A DNA stretch of 56,135 nt. Source: PVC group bacterium (GTDB taxonomy: Bacteria; Verrucomicrobiota; Kiritimatiellia; UBA8416). Both the position numbers and the translations under genes were made by a program. A model generated the notes under the pieces. The model saw only the letters and a program-made list of their open reading frames with translations. It made no database searches and had not been told where the DNA came from. Shown in pieces: positions 36,231 to 45,601 of the stretch. The stretch lies in the NCBI GenBank assembly GCA_003567005.1, contig PXBF01000168.1, positions 1 through 56,135 of the forward strand. The letters are read 5' to 3'. The stretch's first letter is position 1, and every line of letters begins with the position of its first letter.

Positions 36231-37097
36231 GTGGTGCGAAGAGACCAGCAACGTTTGCTTCTAGTTGATGGGCACGCTGCATCGTACCGTTTTTTTCATG
36301 GTATACGCCCGATGACGACCAGCGCAGGCGTTCCTGTGCAGTCCGTCTTCGGGTTTATACGTATGATGCAGCAAATGCATCGTCGTTTGTATCCGACTCA
36401 TGTTGCTGTTGCTTTTGATGGTGGTGTGCCGCAGTGTCGCTTAGATTTGGTTCCTGCATACAAAGCGCAACGCAAACCGATGCCGGATGCGTTACGCGTG
36501 CAATTACCTATCACGCAAGAATATTTATCGTCTGCGGGAATACCTTTTTTTTGCCTTCAGGCGATTGAGGCAGATGATGTAATGGCAACGTTTGCAAAAG
36601 CGTTCAATGGTCAAGTATTCATAGCAACATCTGATAAAGATATGTATCAGCTCGTTTCCGATAAGATCTCTATTGTCCCACTTTCCGGAGACATGAATGT
36701 ATTAGGCCCAAAAGAGATATTACAGAAAACGGGTGTTTTACCTTCACAGATCGTGGATTGGCTCGCGCTCACAGGAGATAGCGCTGATAACATTAGTGGG
36801 GTTCCTGGCGTAGGGCCCAAAACCGCGTCGGCTTTGTTATCAGCGTTTGGAGACATTGACACCCTGTATGCGCGTCTAGAAGATGTGAAGCGCAAGGGCA
36901 TTCGTAAAGCGCTTGAAGAGCATGCAAGTATCGTATGGCGTAATCGTGAAATGGTATCTTTGCATCATATTGTGGATTTGCCGGATGTTGCAACGTTACG
37001 CTATCAGTCGTCACCTGTAGCAAACCTACAGGCATTTTACGATGAATATGAATTTACCGCATTTTCTGCAGCATTGCGTTCACCAGAATTATTCTAA
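36231..37097 (+). CDS. Stand-alone 5'-3' exonuclease (PolA N-domain/FEN family)
   Basis: A 288-residue nuclease equal in size and sequence type to the 5' nuclease domain of DNA polymerase I, without the polymerase. Metal ligands appear in LLVDGHA, AFDGG, IEADDVMATFA, ATSDKDMYQL, and TGDSADNISGVPGVGPKTA (helix-hairpin-helix). It would remove RNA primers or flaps. It starts with GTG (36231, or a second GTG at 36234) without a good Shine-Dalgarno, so translation probably depends on coupling to the secretin stop 2 bp upstream. Whether a full polA exists elsewhere is unknown. Confidence 0.88.
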   Translation: MVRRDQQRLLLVDGHAASYRFFHGIRPMTTSAGVPVQSVFGFIRMMQQMHRRLYPTHVAVAFDGGVPQCRLDLVPAYKAQRKPMPDALRVQLPITQEYLSSAGIPFFCLQAIEADDVMATFAKAFNGQVFIATSDKDMYQLVSDKISIVPLSGDMNVLGPKEILQKTGVLPSQIVDWLALTGDSADNISGVPGVGPKTASALLSAFGDIDTLYARLEDVKRKGIRKALEEHASIVWRNREMVSLHHIVDLPDVATLRYQSSPVANLQAFYDEYEFTAFSAALRSPELF

Positions 37098-37192
37098 TCA
37101 ATGAGCGGTTGCGTAGCTTCGCTCGTTATATGATCTGATGATTTATGCTGTTAGAAGATTTGGGCAGAGAATAGTAAAGGGGGGTTTTTGTG

Positions 37193-38566
37193 ATGGCGCT
37201 CTATCTCAAGTCATGTCTTTTGTTATCTGCAAGCCTCGCTTTACTGTGCACGGGGCAGGTTTATGGGTTGGCGGCGCATGAGGTTTTGGTACTTGCCAAT
37301 CGTAATGAGAACATTTCGGTGCGTATTGCCAGGGCATATATGCAAAAACGTATGATCCCGCGACAGAATCTCGTTTTACTGGATATATCTGCTGATGAAA
37401 CCGGTCAGTATACAAGCATGGAACGGGACCAATTTACAGCGCGTATCTGGGAACCGGCTCAGTCGGTAATTCGGCAGCGGAATGTAGATCATGTTCTGGC
37501 ATGGGTATTTTCCACGCATATCCCTTATCGCGTGGATCATACGCCTGCGATCTCTGTCCAGGGATTGGTGTTCTTGAAAAATCGTTTGCCGGCGCATGAT
37601 GCCATTGCCAAAGCAGAATATGCTTCGCCGTTGTTTGTTGGTCCTGTACGACCCGATGGCAATGTTTTACCACCCCAATCTTTGCGTAGTATAGCAGCTA
37701 TATTGCGGGAAAATATGCCCATTCCAGCGATCGCGTTGGGATATATGGGTGAGCGCGGCAACACAGAGTCGGAAATCATGGAAATGCTGGAACGGAGTCA
37801 TTCTGCCGACGCCAGTGCTCCGTCGGGAAGCATTTATTTTGTTACGGGAGAGGATATTCGTGCACGTGTTCGTGAATGGCAATTTAAGGATATGCGTGAT
37901 CGTTTATACGAAATGGGGGTAGATGCAGTTGTCACGAATAGCGTACCCCGTGCATCGGATTCTATTTTGGGTGTGATGATGGGGGCGCGTAGTGTTGATC
38001 CTGAGGCGATGGGGACATTTCTGCCGGGCGCATTTGCTGAGCATTTGACGAGCTATGGCGCTATGTTTGACGAGTCCAGTCAGACAAAGGTGACACGCTG
38101 GATTGCTGCAGGTGCGTCTAGTACGGCGGGTACGGTCACCGAGCCCTACGCGATTTGGGCTAAATTTCCGCATGCGCGGTTTTATCTTCATTATCGATCG
38201 GGATACTCTTTGCTGGAGAGCTTTTATTTATCGACGCGATCACCGCTACAATCGTTTCTTATCGGTGATCCGCTTATGGCTCCTTGGGCTCCGGTTGCAT
38301 CCGTTCGATTGCTTGGCATTCGCGATCAAGAGCTTATCAGGGGCAAACGTGAGGTGACCATACAGATTGATGCGCCGTCGGAGACAGCCTATGATGATGT
38401 CGTATATCTCATCAATGGTGTTGTGGTCGCGGGTCAAGGGGAATCGCTTATCTTGGATGCAACAGAGCTTGGCCCTGGTCTGCATGAACTCCGTGTTGCC
38501 GCCTATCGTGCCGGTATTGTTTCAAATCCCATTACGGACACCATACGGTTTCAGATTGCGCCATAA
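37193..38566 (+). CDS. TIGR03790-type exported protein
   Basis: A 457-residue protein with a signal peptide (SCLLLSASLALLCTGQVYG, about 6-25). It continues with the family opening HEVLVLANRNENISVRIARAYMQ, then RMIPRQNLVLLD and a long alpha/beta domain. I recognise the TIGR03790 family, found mainly in Planctomycetes, Verrucomicrobia and relatives; its function is not known. A run of G before the ATG at 37193 is the ribosome-binding site. A strong terminator follows the stop. Confidence 0.82.
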   Translation: MALYLKSCLLLSASLALLCTGQVYGLAAHEVLVLANRNENISVRIARAYMQKRMIPRQNLVLLDISADETGQYTSMERDQFTARIWEPAQSVIRQRNVDHVLAWVFSTHIPYRVDHTPAISVQGLVFLKNRLPAHDAIAKAEYASPLFVGPVRPDGNVLPPQSLRSIAAILRENMPIPAIALGYMGERGNTESEIMEMLERSHSADASAPSGSIYFVTGEDIRARVREWQFKDMRDRLYEMGVDAVVTNSVPRASDSILGVMMGARSVDPEAMGTFLPGAFAEHLTSYGAMFDESSQTKVTRWIAAGASSTAGTVTEPYAIWAKFPHARFYLHYRSGYSLLESFYLSTRSPLQSFLIGDPLMAPWAPVASVRLLGIRDQELIRGKREVTIQIDAPSETAYDDVVYLINGVVVAGQGESLILDATELGPGLHELRVAAYRAGIVSNPITDTIRFQIAP

Positions 38567-38598
38567 AAAAACCGGCAGGCGTTTCACCTGCCGGTTTG
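38565..38598. terminator. Strong intrinsic terminator, bidirectional
   Basis: A nine-base perfect stem, ACCGGCAGG (38571-38579) and CCTGCCGGT (38587-38595), has an A-run on its left and TTTG on its right. It lies between two convergent genes, the TIGR03790 protein and eno. The A-run becomes a U-run for transcripts from eno, so it is strongest in that direction. Confidence 0.88.
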
Positions 38599-38611
38599 TT
38601 AGAAGGCCATG

Positions 38612-40033
<1,422 letters not shown>

Positions 40034-40109
40034 TTATGCGCTGTAATACATGCATGGAGAGCACCGTTCTTCTTGCAATCTAAAAGAAGCAGATTTTAAG
40101 GGGGATTCC

Positions 40110-41819
40110 TTGGATTTAGTTCGTTTGCGCCACAGCACGGCGCATGTTATGGCAGCCGCGATTTGTCGGTTGTTCGAAGATGTCAAGCTGGATATCGGTC
40201 CTGCAACAGATAGCGGCTTTTATTATGACTTTGACATGCCCCATCGTTTGACGCCGGAAGACTTTCCGGCTATTGAGGCAGAAATGTCGCGGATCGTTGC
40301 GGAGGATATCCCTTTTGAGCGGTTTACGTCTACGCGTGAGCAAGCGCAGGCATTGCTGGCTTCTGTGGGACAGGATTACAAATTACAGCGTTTAGCGGAT
40401 ATTCCGGAGGGGGATGAAATCTCGTTTTATCGTTGTGGTGATTTTACGGATTTATGCCGCGGGCCCCATGTTGCAAGTACGGGACAGATAAAAGGGTTCA
40501 AACTGATATCCGTTGCGGGGTCCTATTTTCGGGGTAATGAGACCAATCCGATGTTGCAACGGATTTATGGTATTGCCGCCGAGAGTCCAAAAGCGATCAA
40601 GGTTTTGCTGAAGCAATTGGAAGAGGCGCAGAAGCGGGATCATCGCAAACTTGGTAAAGAGTTAGATCTGTTTAGTATCCAGGAGGAGGTTGGTCCCGGG
40701 TTGGTTCACTGGCATCCTCGCGGGGCACGCATTCGTTCGATTATCGAGGATTTCTGGCGTCAAGAGCATTATCGGGCAGGGTATGAGTTGTTGTACACAC
40801 CGCATATAGGCCGTTCCCAACTTTGGGCAACTTCTGGACATCTGGGCTTTTACCAGGAGAATATGTACGCCCCCATGGAAGTGGATGGTGGGGATTACTT
40901 TGTGAAGCCGATGAATTGTCCGTTTCACATTCAGATTTACAAGAGTCAGATTCGGTCATACCGTGATTTACCCTTGCGCTGGGCAGAATTGGGCACGGTT
41001 TATCGGTATGAGAAGAGTGGGGTCTTGCATGGCCTTTTCCGCGTGCGTGGATTCACGCAGGATGATGCGCATATTTTCTGTACACCAGAGAAAATCGTTG
41101 ATGAGATTCGTGCAACCGTTTCGTTTGCGTTGAATATGTTACGCGCCTTTGGCTTTTCGGAGATTTCGGCATATTTGGCCACGCGGCCAGATAAAGCCGT
41201 TGGTGAACCGAGTCGGTGGGAGCAAGCCACAGATTCTCTGCGCAACGCATTAGAGGCAGAAGAGATCTCTTATGAAGTGGATGCCGGCGGTGGCGCTTTT
41301 TACGGTCCTAAAATCGATTTGAAAATCAAAGATGCGATAGGGCGTGAATGGCAGATGGGGACCATTCAATTTGATTTTAATCTGCCGGAGCGTTTTGATC
41401 TTTGTTACACGGGTGCGGATGGAGATGCAAAACGTCGTCCGTATATGGTGCATCGTGCCTTACTGGGTAGTATCGAACGGTTTTTTGGTGTTTTAATTGA
41501 GCATTATGGTGGTAAATTCCCATATTGGCTGGCACCTGAACAGGTACGTGTTCTGCCTATATCAGATAGCCAGCTTGCATATGCCGATAAGGTTGTGGAG
41601 CAATTACGGGCTTCTGATGTGCGGGTAACCGTAGATCGCCGTGACGAGCGTATTGGAGCTAAAATTCGTTTAGCACGGAATGAAAGAATTCCGTACATGA
41701 TGATCGTCGGGGATGAAGAAGTGACCGCAGGGAAGGTTACCTTGCGAGATCGTTCAGGCACACAAGAGACGATGTCAACCGAAGCCGCATTGCTTCGGAT
41801 GCAAGAGGAGAGTAAGTGA
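40110..41819 (+). CDS. thrS: Threonyl-tRNA synthetase lacking the TGS domain
   Basis: It charges tRNA-Thr. The editing domain begins almost at the N-terminus ([17 protein letters not shown], then the editing-site Cys in [16 protein letters not shown]). The class II catalytic core has the zinc Cys of [16 protein letters not shown], and an anticodon domain ends the protein. The usual N-terminal TGS domain (about 60 residues) is absent. I prefer TTG 40110 because AAGGGGG lies six bases upstream; the in-frame ATG 40050 has no Shine-Dalgarno and would add 20 residues. The next gene, infC, is its normal partner. Confidence 0.93.
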   Translation: MDLVRLRHSTAHVMAAAICRLFEDVKLDIGPATDSGFYYDFDMPHRLTPEDFPAIEAEMSRIVAEDIPFERFTSTREQAQALLASVGQDYKLQRLADIPEGDEISFYRCGDFTDLCRGPHVASTGQIKGFKLISVAGSYFRGNETNPMLQRIYGIAAESPKAIKVLLKQLEEAQKRDHRKLGKELDLFSIQEEVGPGLVHWHPRGARIRSIIEDFWRQEHYRAGYELLYTPHIGRSQLWATSGHLGFYQENMYAPMEVDGGDYFVKPMNCPFHIQIYKSQIRSYRDLPLRWAELGTVYRYEKSGVLHGLFRVRGFTQDDAHIFCTPEKIVDEIRATVSFALNMLRAFGFSEISAYLATRPDKAVGEPSRWEQATDSLRNALEAEEISYEVDAGGGAFYGPKIDLKIKDAIGREWQMGTIQFDFNLPERFDLCYTGADGDAKRRPYMVHRALLGSIERFFGVLIEHYGGKFPYWLAPEQVRVLPISDSQLAYADKVVEQLRASDVRVTVDRRDERIGAKIRLARNERIPYMMIVGDEEVTAGKVTLRDRSGTQETMSTEAALLRMQEESK

Positions 41820-41843
41820 TAACAGTAGCATTGGAGGTTCATT

Positions 41844-42362
41844 ATTCGCGCGTTCATTAGAGTGAATCATAAAATCCGAGTACCTGAGGTGCGTTTGACA
41901 GGATCCGACGGTAAGGTCCTCGGGGTGATGTCTACGCGTGAGGCGATGCGAATCGCTCAGGACGCAGGACTTGACTTGGTCGAGATTTCGCCCACGGCGA
42001 AGCCGCCGGTTTGTAAAGTGATGGATTACGGCAAGTACCGCTATGAGCAAGGCCGAAAGGCACGTGAACGACGTAAGCATCAACATCAAACGGTAGTGAA
42101 GGAAATCAAGTTTCGTCCAGGAGTGGAAGAGCATGATTATGAAACCAAACTCAATCATGTGCGAGAGTTTCTTTCTAAAGGCCATAAGGTAAAAATCACT
42201 CTTACCTTTCGCGGACGCGAGAATGCACACCGCGAGCTGGGAGAGGCGGTTGTTGAGCGTGTATTGAAAGATTGCGAGGATATTGCTGTTGTCGATCAAC
42301 CGCCCAAGCGTATGGGGCGGATGGTTGTTGCCATGCTCGGTGTTCGCAGTTCAAAGGGCTGA
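41844..42362 (+). CDS. infC: Translation initiation factor IF-3, probable AUU start
   Basis: It binds the 30S subunit, checks initiator tRNA pairing and prevents early subunit joining. 172 residues from ATT 41844, with VNHKIRVPEVRL, the N-domain DLVEISPTAKPPVCKVMDYGKY, and the C-domain KEIKFRPGVEEHDYETKL and FRGRE. GGAGG (41833-41837) stands six bases before ATT 41844, and the residues after it (RAFIRVNHKIR) look like real protein; the first ordinary start, GTG 41862, has no ribosome-binding site. An AUU start is the known feedback control of infC in enterobacteria. rpmI and rplT do not follow. Confidence 0.9.
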   Translation: MRAFIRVNHKIRVPEVRLTGSDGKVLGVMSTREAMRIAQDAGLDLVEISPTAKPPVCKVMDYGKYRYEQGRKARERRKHQHQTVVKEIKFRPGVEEHDYETKLNHVREFLSKGHKVKITLTFRGRENAHRELGEAVVERVLKDCEDIAVVDQPPKRMGRMVVAMLGVRSSKG

Positions 42363-42378
42363 TACTGCGGAGTAGAAC

Positions 42379-43677
42379 ATGGGTTTTTCTCGAGAAGAGG
42401 TCTTGCAATATCATTTGGGTGGGAAAGTCGGTATGTATTGCCGTCGCCCATTAGCTACTGTGGAAGACTTGTGTCTGGCCTACACGCCGGGCGTGGCGGA
42501 TGCGGTGCGCGCAATCGCGGCCGCGCCTGAGAGTTCTCGCGTTTATTCGGCGCGAGGGAATTTAGTTGCCGTCGTAAGTGATGGGACCGCTATTCTTGGT
42601 CTTGGTGATTTGGGGGCGGCTGCATCGATTCCCGTCATGGAAGGCAAGGCGGTGCTATTTAAGGCTTTTGGTGATGTTGATGCTTGGCCTGTGCCTTTAA
42701 ATCGTTGTCGAGTTGGTGCGAAGGATACGGGGCCAACGGATCCGGAGCGCGTGATCGACATGGTTGCGGCGATCGCGCCCATGTATGGGGGCATCAATTT
42801 AGAAGATATTGCTGCGCCTGCATGCTTTGAAATAGAGGATCGTCTTGACGACATGCTCGATATTCCGGTTTTTCACGACGATCAATGGGGAACGGCTGTT
42901 ATCACGTTGGCAGGTGTTATCAATTACAGCGAACTATCCGAAAGGGCGATGTCGGAATTACGATGCGTGATTAACGGAGCGGGAGCTGCGGGTATCCGCA
43001 TTGCAGAAATGCTAAAGGCTGCTGGTGTCCGAGACGTTGTATTGTGCGACTCGCGCGGTATTGTGACGCGCCAACGCGATGGGATTACGGGCAAGAAAGC
43101 GGAGCATGCTGTAGATACAGCGGTGGGCACGGTGGCAGATGCACTCCAGGGCGCGCACGTTTTTATTGGTGTATCGGTCGCCGATTGTATTCAGCCGCAG
43201 GATATTCTTGCGATGGCCTCTTTTCCTGCCATTTTTGCGATGGCGAATCCCGTGCCGGAAATTGATCCGTCGTTGGTTTCCGTCACGATGCAGGGGAAGC
43301 CGTATGTGATGGCTACGGGGCGTTCTGACTACCCGAACCAGATTAACAATGTGTTGGGATTCCCGTTTTTGTTTCGGGGCGCTTTGGATGCAGGAGCCAG
43401 TAGCATTACGATGAGCATGAAAACGGCGGCGGCTCGTGCACTTGCGGATTTGGCACGCAAGGACGTGCCGTCGGACGTACGGTCCTATTATCCGGATGCG
43501 GAGCTGCATTTCGGACCACGTTACTTGATACCTAAGCCTTTTGATAGTAGACTGCTAGCTGACGTGTCCTTGGCAGTAGCAGAAGCTGCCATTCAGTCGG
43601 GCGTAGCCGTTTCTGGAGCAAATTCCAGTGCAATCCGTATGCGTCTTGCCGAGCGGCGTTCAGCGCAACGCGGGTGA
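42379..43677 (+). CDS. Malic enzyme (oxaloacetate-decarboxylating malate dehydrogenase), short form
   Basis: It decarboxylates malate to pyruvate with NAD(P)+. 432 residues, the catalytic part of MaeB without the phosphotransacetylase-like tail. Signatures are AYTPGVADAV, VVSDGTAILGLGDLG, the metal region CFEIEDRLDDMLDIPVFHDD, NGAGAAGIRIAEML (nucleotide binding), MANPVPEI and ATGRSDYPNQINNVLGFP. The conserved FHDDQHGTA reads FHDDQWGTA here (codon TGG). It follows infC by 16 bp, in place of the usual rpmI-rplT. Confidence 0.92.
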   Translation: MGFSREEVLQYHLGGKVGMYCRRPLATVEDLCLAYTPGVADAVRAIAAAPESSRVYSARGNLVAVVSDGTAILGLGDLGAAASIPVMEGKAVLFKAFGDVDAWPVPLNRCRVGAKDTGPTDPERVIDMVAAIAPMYGGINLEDIAAPACFEIEDRLDDMLDIPVFHDDQWGTAVITLAGVINYSELSERAMSELRCVINGAGAAGIRIAEMLKAAGVRDVVLCDSRGIVTRQRDGITGKKAEHAVDTAVGTVADALQGAHVFIGVSVADCIQPQDILAMASFPAIFAMANPVPEIDPSLVSVTMQGKPYVMATGRSDYPNQINNVLGFPFLFRGALDAGASSITMSMKTAAARALADLARKDVPSDVRSYYPDAELHFGPRYLIPKPFDSRLLADVSLAVAEAAIQSGVAVSGANSSAIRMRLAERRSAQRG

Positions 43678-43692
43678 GAAGGAGACAAACTG

Positions 43693-44649
43693 ATGGGTGG
43701 AAAATTATTTATTGTAGTATGGCTCGTACTGCTTATGGGGCACATAGCGCTTGCATCTGTCCAGATTGATGGGGTCGCGGCGTTTGTCAATCAGCATGTC
43801 ATTACGATCAGTGACGTTCTAGGCGCTTCGGAAACGCTCCAGCAGCAATTGCGTTCGGGACGCGCGGGGTTGGCAGCAAACGAGATGTATGCCGAAGTGT
43901 TGCAAGATTTGATTGACCGCAAGTTGATTGTGGATTCTTACCAGCAACAGAAAGAAATACAAATTCCCTCCATGGTTGTTGATGAGCGTGTGCAGGAAGT
44001 GGTTCAGGAACTTTTTCAGGATGATCGGACATCTTTTTTGCGCGCATTGGGTGAAGAAGGGCGTAGTGAGCGCAGTTGGCGCGAAGATATTCGCCAACAA
44101 GTTGTCGTACGGGCGATGCGTAATCTTCGTGTAGACCGTCATATTCACATATCGCCCACGGAGATACGAGCATGGTACGATGCCAATCCAGATGTTTTCA
44201 TGCAAGAGGCGGAAGTGACGTATCGTATGTTAGTTGTGGATACGCCCGCGCAGGATGATGCGGAACATTCGGTTGTTGCGGAGATAACAGGGGCTTTGGA
44301 GGATGGTGAAGACTTTGAGGCGCTAACGCGTCGTTTCTCGATTGATCGTTTTGCCGAACGTGGTGGACTGCGTGGTCCCGTGGATCCGCAGCAACTTCGA
44401 GATGAAGTGCGCCACACGCTGGAGTCTTTGGATGTGGGTGCCGTTAGCGATCCGATCGTCCTAGGTGGGAATACGGTTTGGTTGCAATTAGAAGCGTTCG
44501 TAGCTGGTGAGAAAACTTCTTTTGCGGAGGCCTACGATGATATTCGAGCGCGCCTATTTCGACAACGTGCAGAGGAACTGTATGATCGATGGATCCAACG
44601 CTTGCGTGCGGAGGCATTTATTACCGTGGCCGTGGATGAGCCATTTTGA
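43693..44649 (+). CDS. SurA-like periplasmic peptidyl-prolyl isomerase
   Basis: A 318-residue exported protein (signal LFIVVWLVLLMGHIALA). A SurA N-type chaperone domain (VAAFVNQHVITISDV, then LQDLIDRKLIVDSY) precedes one parvulin domain (VTYRMLVVDTP to FSIDRFAERGGLRGPV and GAVSDPIV). SurA chaperones help outer-membrane proteins fold, which fits a Gram-negative cell with secretins. E. coli SurA has two parvulin domains; this has one. It precedes rsmA, as surA and ksgA neighbour each other in many proteobacteria. Confidence 0.86.
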   Translation: MGGKLFIVVWLVLLMGHIALASVQIDGVAAFVNQHVITISDVLGASETLQQQLRSGRAGLAANEMYAEVLQDLIDRKLIVDSYQQQKEIQIPSMVVDERVQEVVQELFQDDRTSFLRALGEEGRSERSWREDIRQQVVVRAMRNLRVDRHIHISPTEIRAWYDANPDVFMQEAEVTYRMLVVDTPAQDDAEHSVVAEITGALEDGEDFEALTRRFSIDRFAERGGLRGPVDPQQLRDEVRHTLESLDVGAVSDPIVLGGNTVWLQLEAFVAGEKTSFAEAYDDIRARLFRQRAEELYDRWIQRLRAEAFITVAVDEPF

Positions 44650-44698
44650 TGGTCTTTAGGGAAGCAGGTGAGGTTGGGTGACAACAGGAAAGCCGTTC

Positions 44699-45601
44699 AT
44701 GGGAATTTCCGAGCCAGTCCGTGCCTTCACGAGGCCTTCCATCGTGCGTGCTTGGGTGCGCGATGCCGATATTCGACCCAATCGGTTACTAGGGCAAAAT
44801 TTTCTTATTGATGGAAACATTTTGCGTTTTCTTTTAGATACAGCCGCCGTTACAGCTAGCGATCGGATTTTGGAAATTGGTCCTGGTCTTGGTGCCGTCA
44901 CGGCTGGTCTGTTGGATCGCGGGGCAACGGTAGTGGCAATAGAAAAGGATGCGCGTTTCTTGCCGTTACTGGAAAAACACTTTGGTCATGATCCGCGTGC
45001 CAGTTTGATACAAGGTGATGCATTGGCGGTAGTGCCCGATTTGCTACATCACGAGAAAATCACAAAGGTCGTTGCAAATCTTCCATACACACCTGGGACG
45101 CGTATTCTGGTTGATATCGCCACGAGCGCGATGCGGCCAGCACGTATTGCGGTGATGGTTCAAGATGAAGTTGCCGGTCGCATCACGGCGGAACCCGGCT
45201 CAACGGCTTTTGGGCTCTTGAGCCTATGGTGTCGCGTTTTTTACGAAGTGTCTTATGTTAAACGCGTCAGCCCGAATTGTTTTTGGCCGCGTCCGAGTAT
45301 TCAGTCGGCCATTGTATCGTTGGAACGTTTGACGCAACCATTGCTTCCCGTTGACGGATGGCCTTATTTTAAACGCCTAACCAAGCAACTCTTTCAGCAT
45401 CGTCGCAAACAGATTGGTCATTTGTTACATACTTTGTGTGCGACGAAAGGGGTCGAGTTTCCGATACACGAATTGCTCGGGCAGGAATATCTTTCTCTGC
45501 GGCCAGAGGCGCTTCCTCTTGACGTATGGTGCTCTCTATCCGAAAACATGCGGATGCATGTTGCGGAAATTACAAGCGAGGACAACAATCATGGCGGGTG
45601 A
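44699..45601 (+). CDS. rsmA: 16S rRNA dimethyladenosine transferase (KsgA/RsmA)
   Basis: It dimethylates A1518 and A1519 of 16S rRNA late in 30S assembly. About 300 residues with NRLLGQNFLIDGNILRFLL, the SAM motif RILEIGPGLGAVT, the catalytic VANLPYTPGTRIL (NLPY motif), VMVQDEVAGRITAEPGS and a helical C-terminal domain with FWPRPSIQSAIVSLE. The start is ATG 44699 (AGGA nine bases upstream); GTG 44678, with GAGG four bases upstream, is a possible alternative. Its end overlaps the mutS start by 11 bp. Confidence 0.93.
   Translation: MGISEPVRAFTRPSIVRAWVRDADIRPNRLLGQNFLIDGNILRFLLDTAAVTASDRILEIGPGLGAVTAGLLDRGATVVAIEKDARFLPLLEKHFGHDPRASLIQGDALAVVPDLLHHEKITKVVANLPYTPGTRILVDIATSAMRPARIAVMVQDEVAGRITAEPGSTAFGLLSLWCRVFYEVSYVKRVSPNCFWPRPSIQSAIVSLERLTQPLLPVDGWPYFKRLTKQLFQHRRKQIGHLLHTLCATKGVEFPIHELLGQEYLSLRPEALPLDVWCSLSENMRMHVAEITSEDNNHGG

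Noticed and set aside
37101..37126. Stem-loop ATGAGCG/CGCTCGT after the exonuclease gene
   Set aside because: It has only seven pairs with one G-T wobble and no U-run, too weak to list as a terminator.
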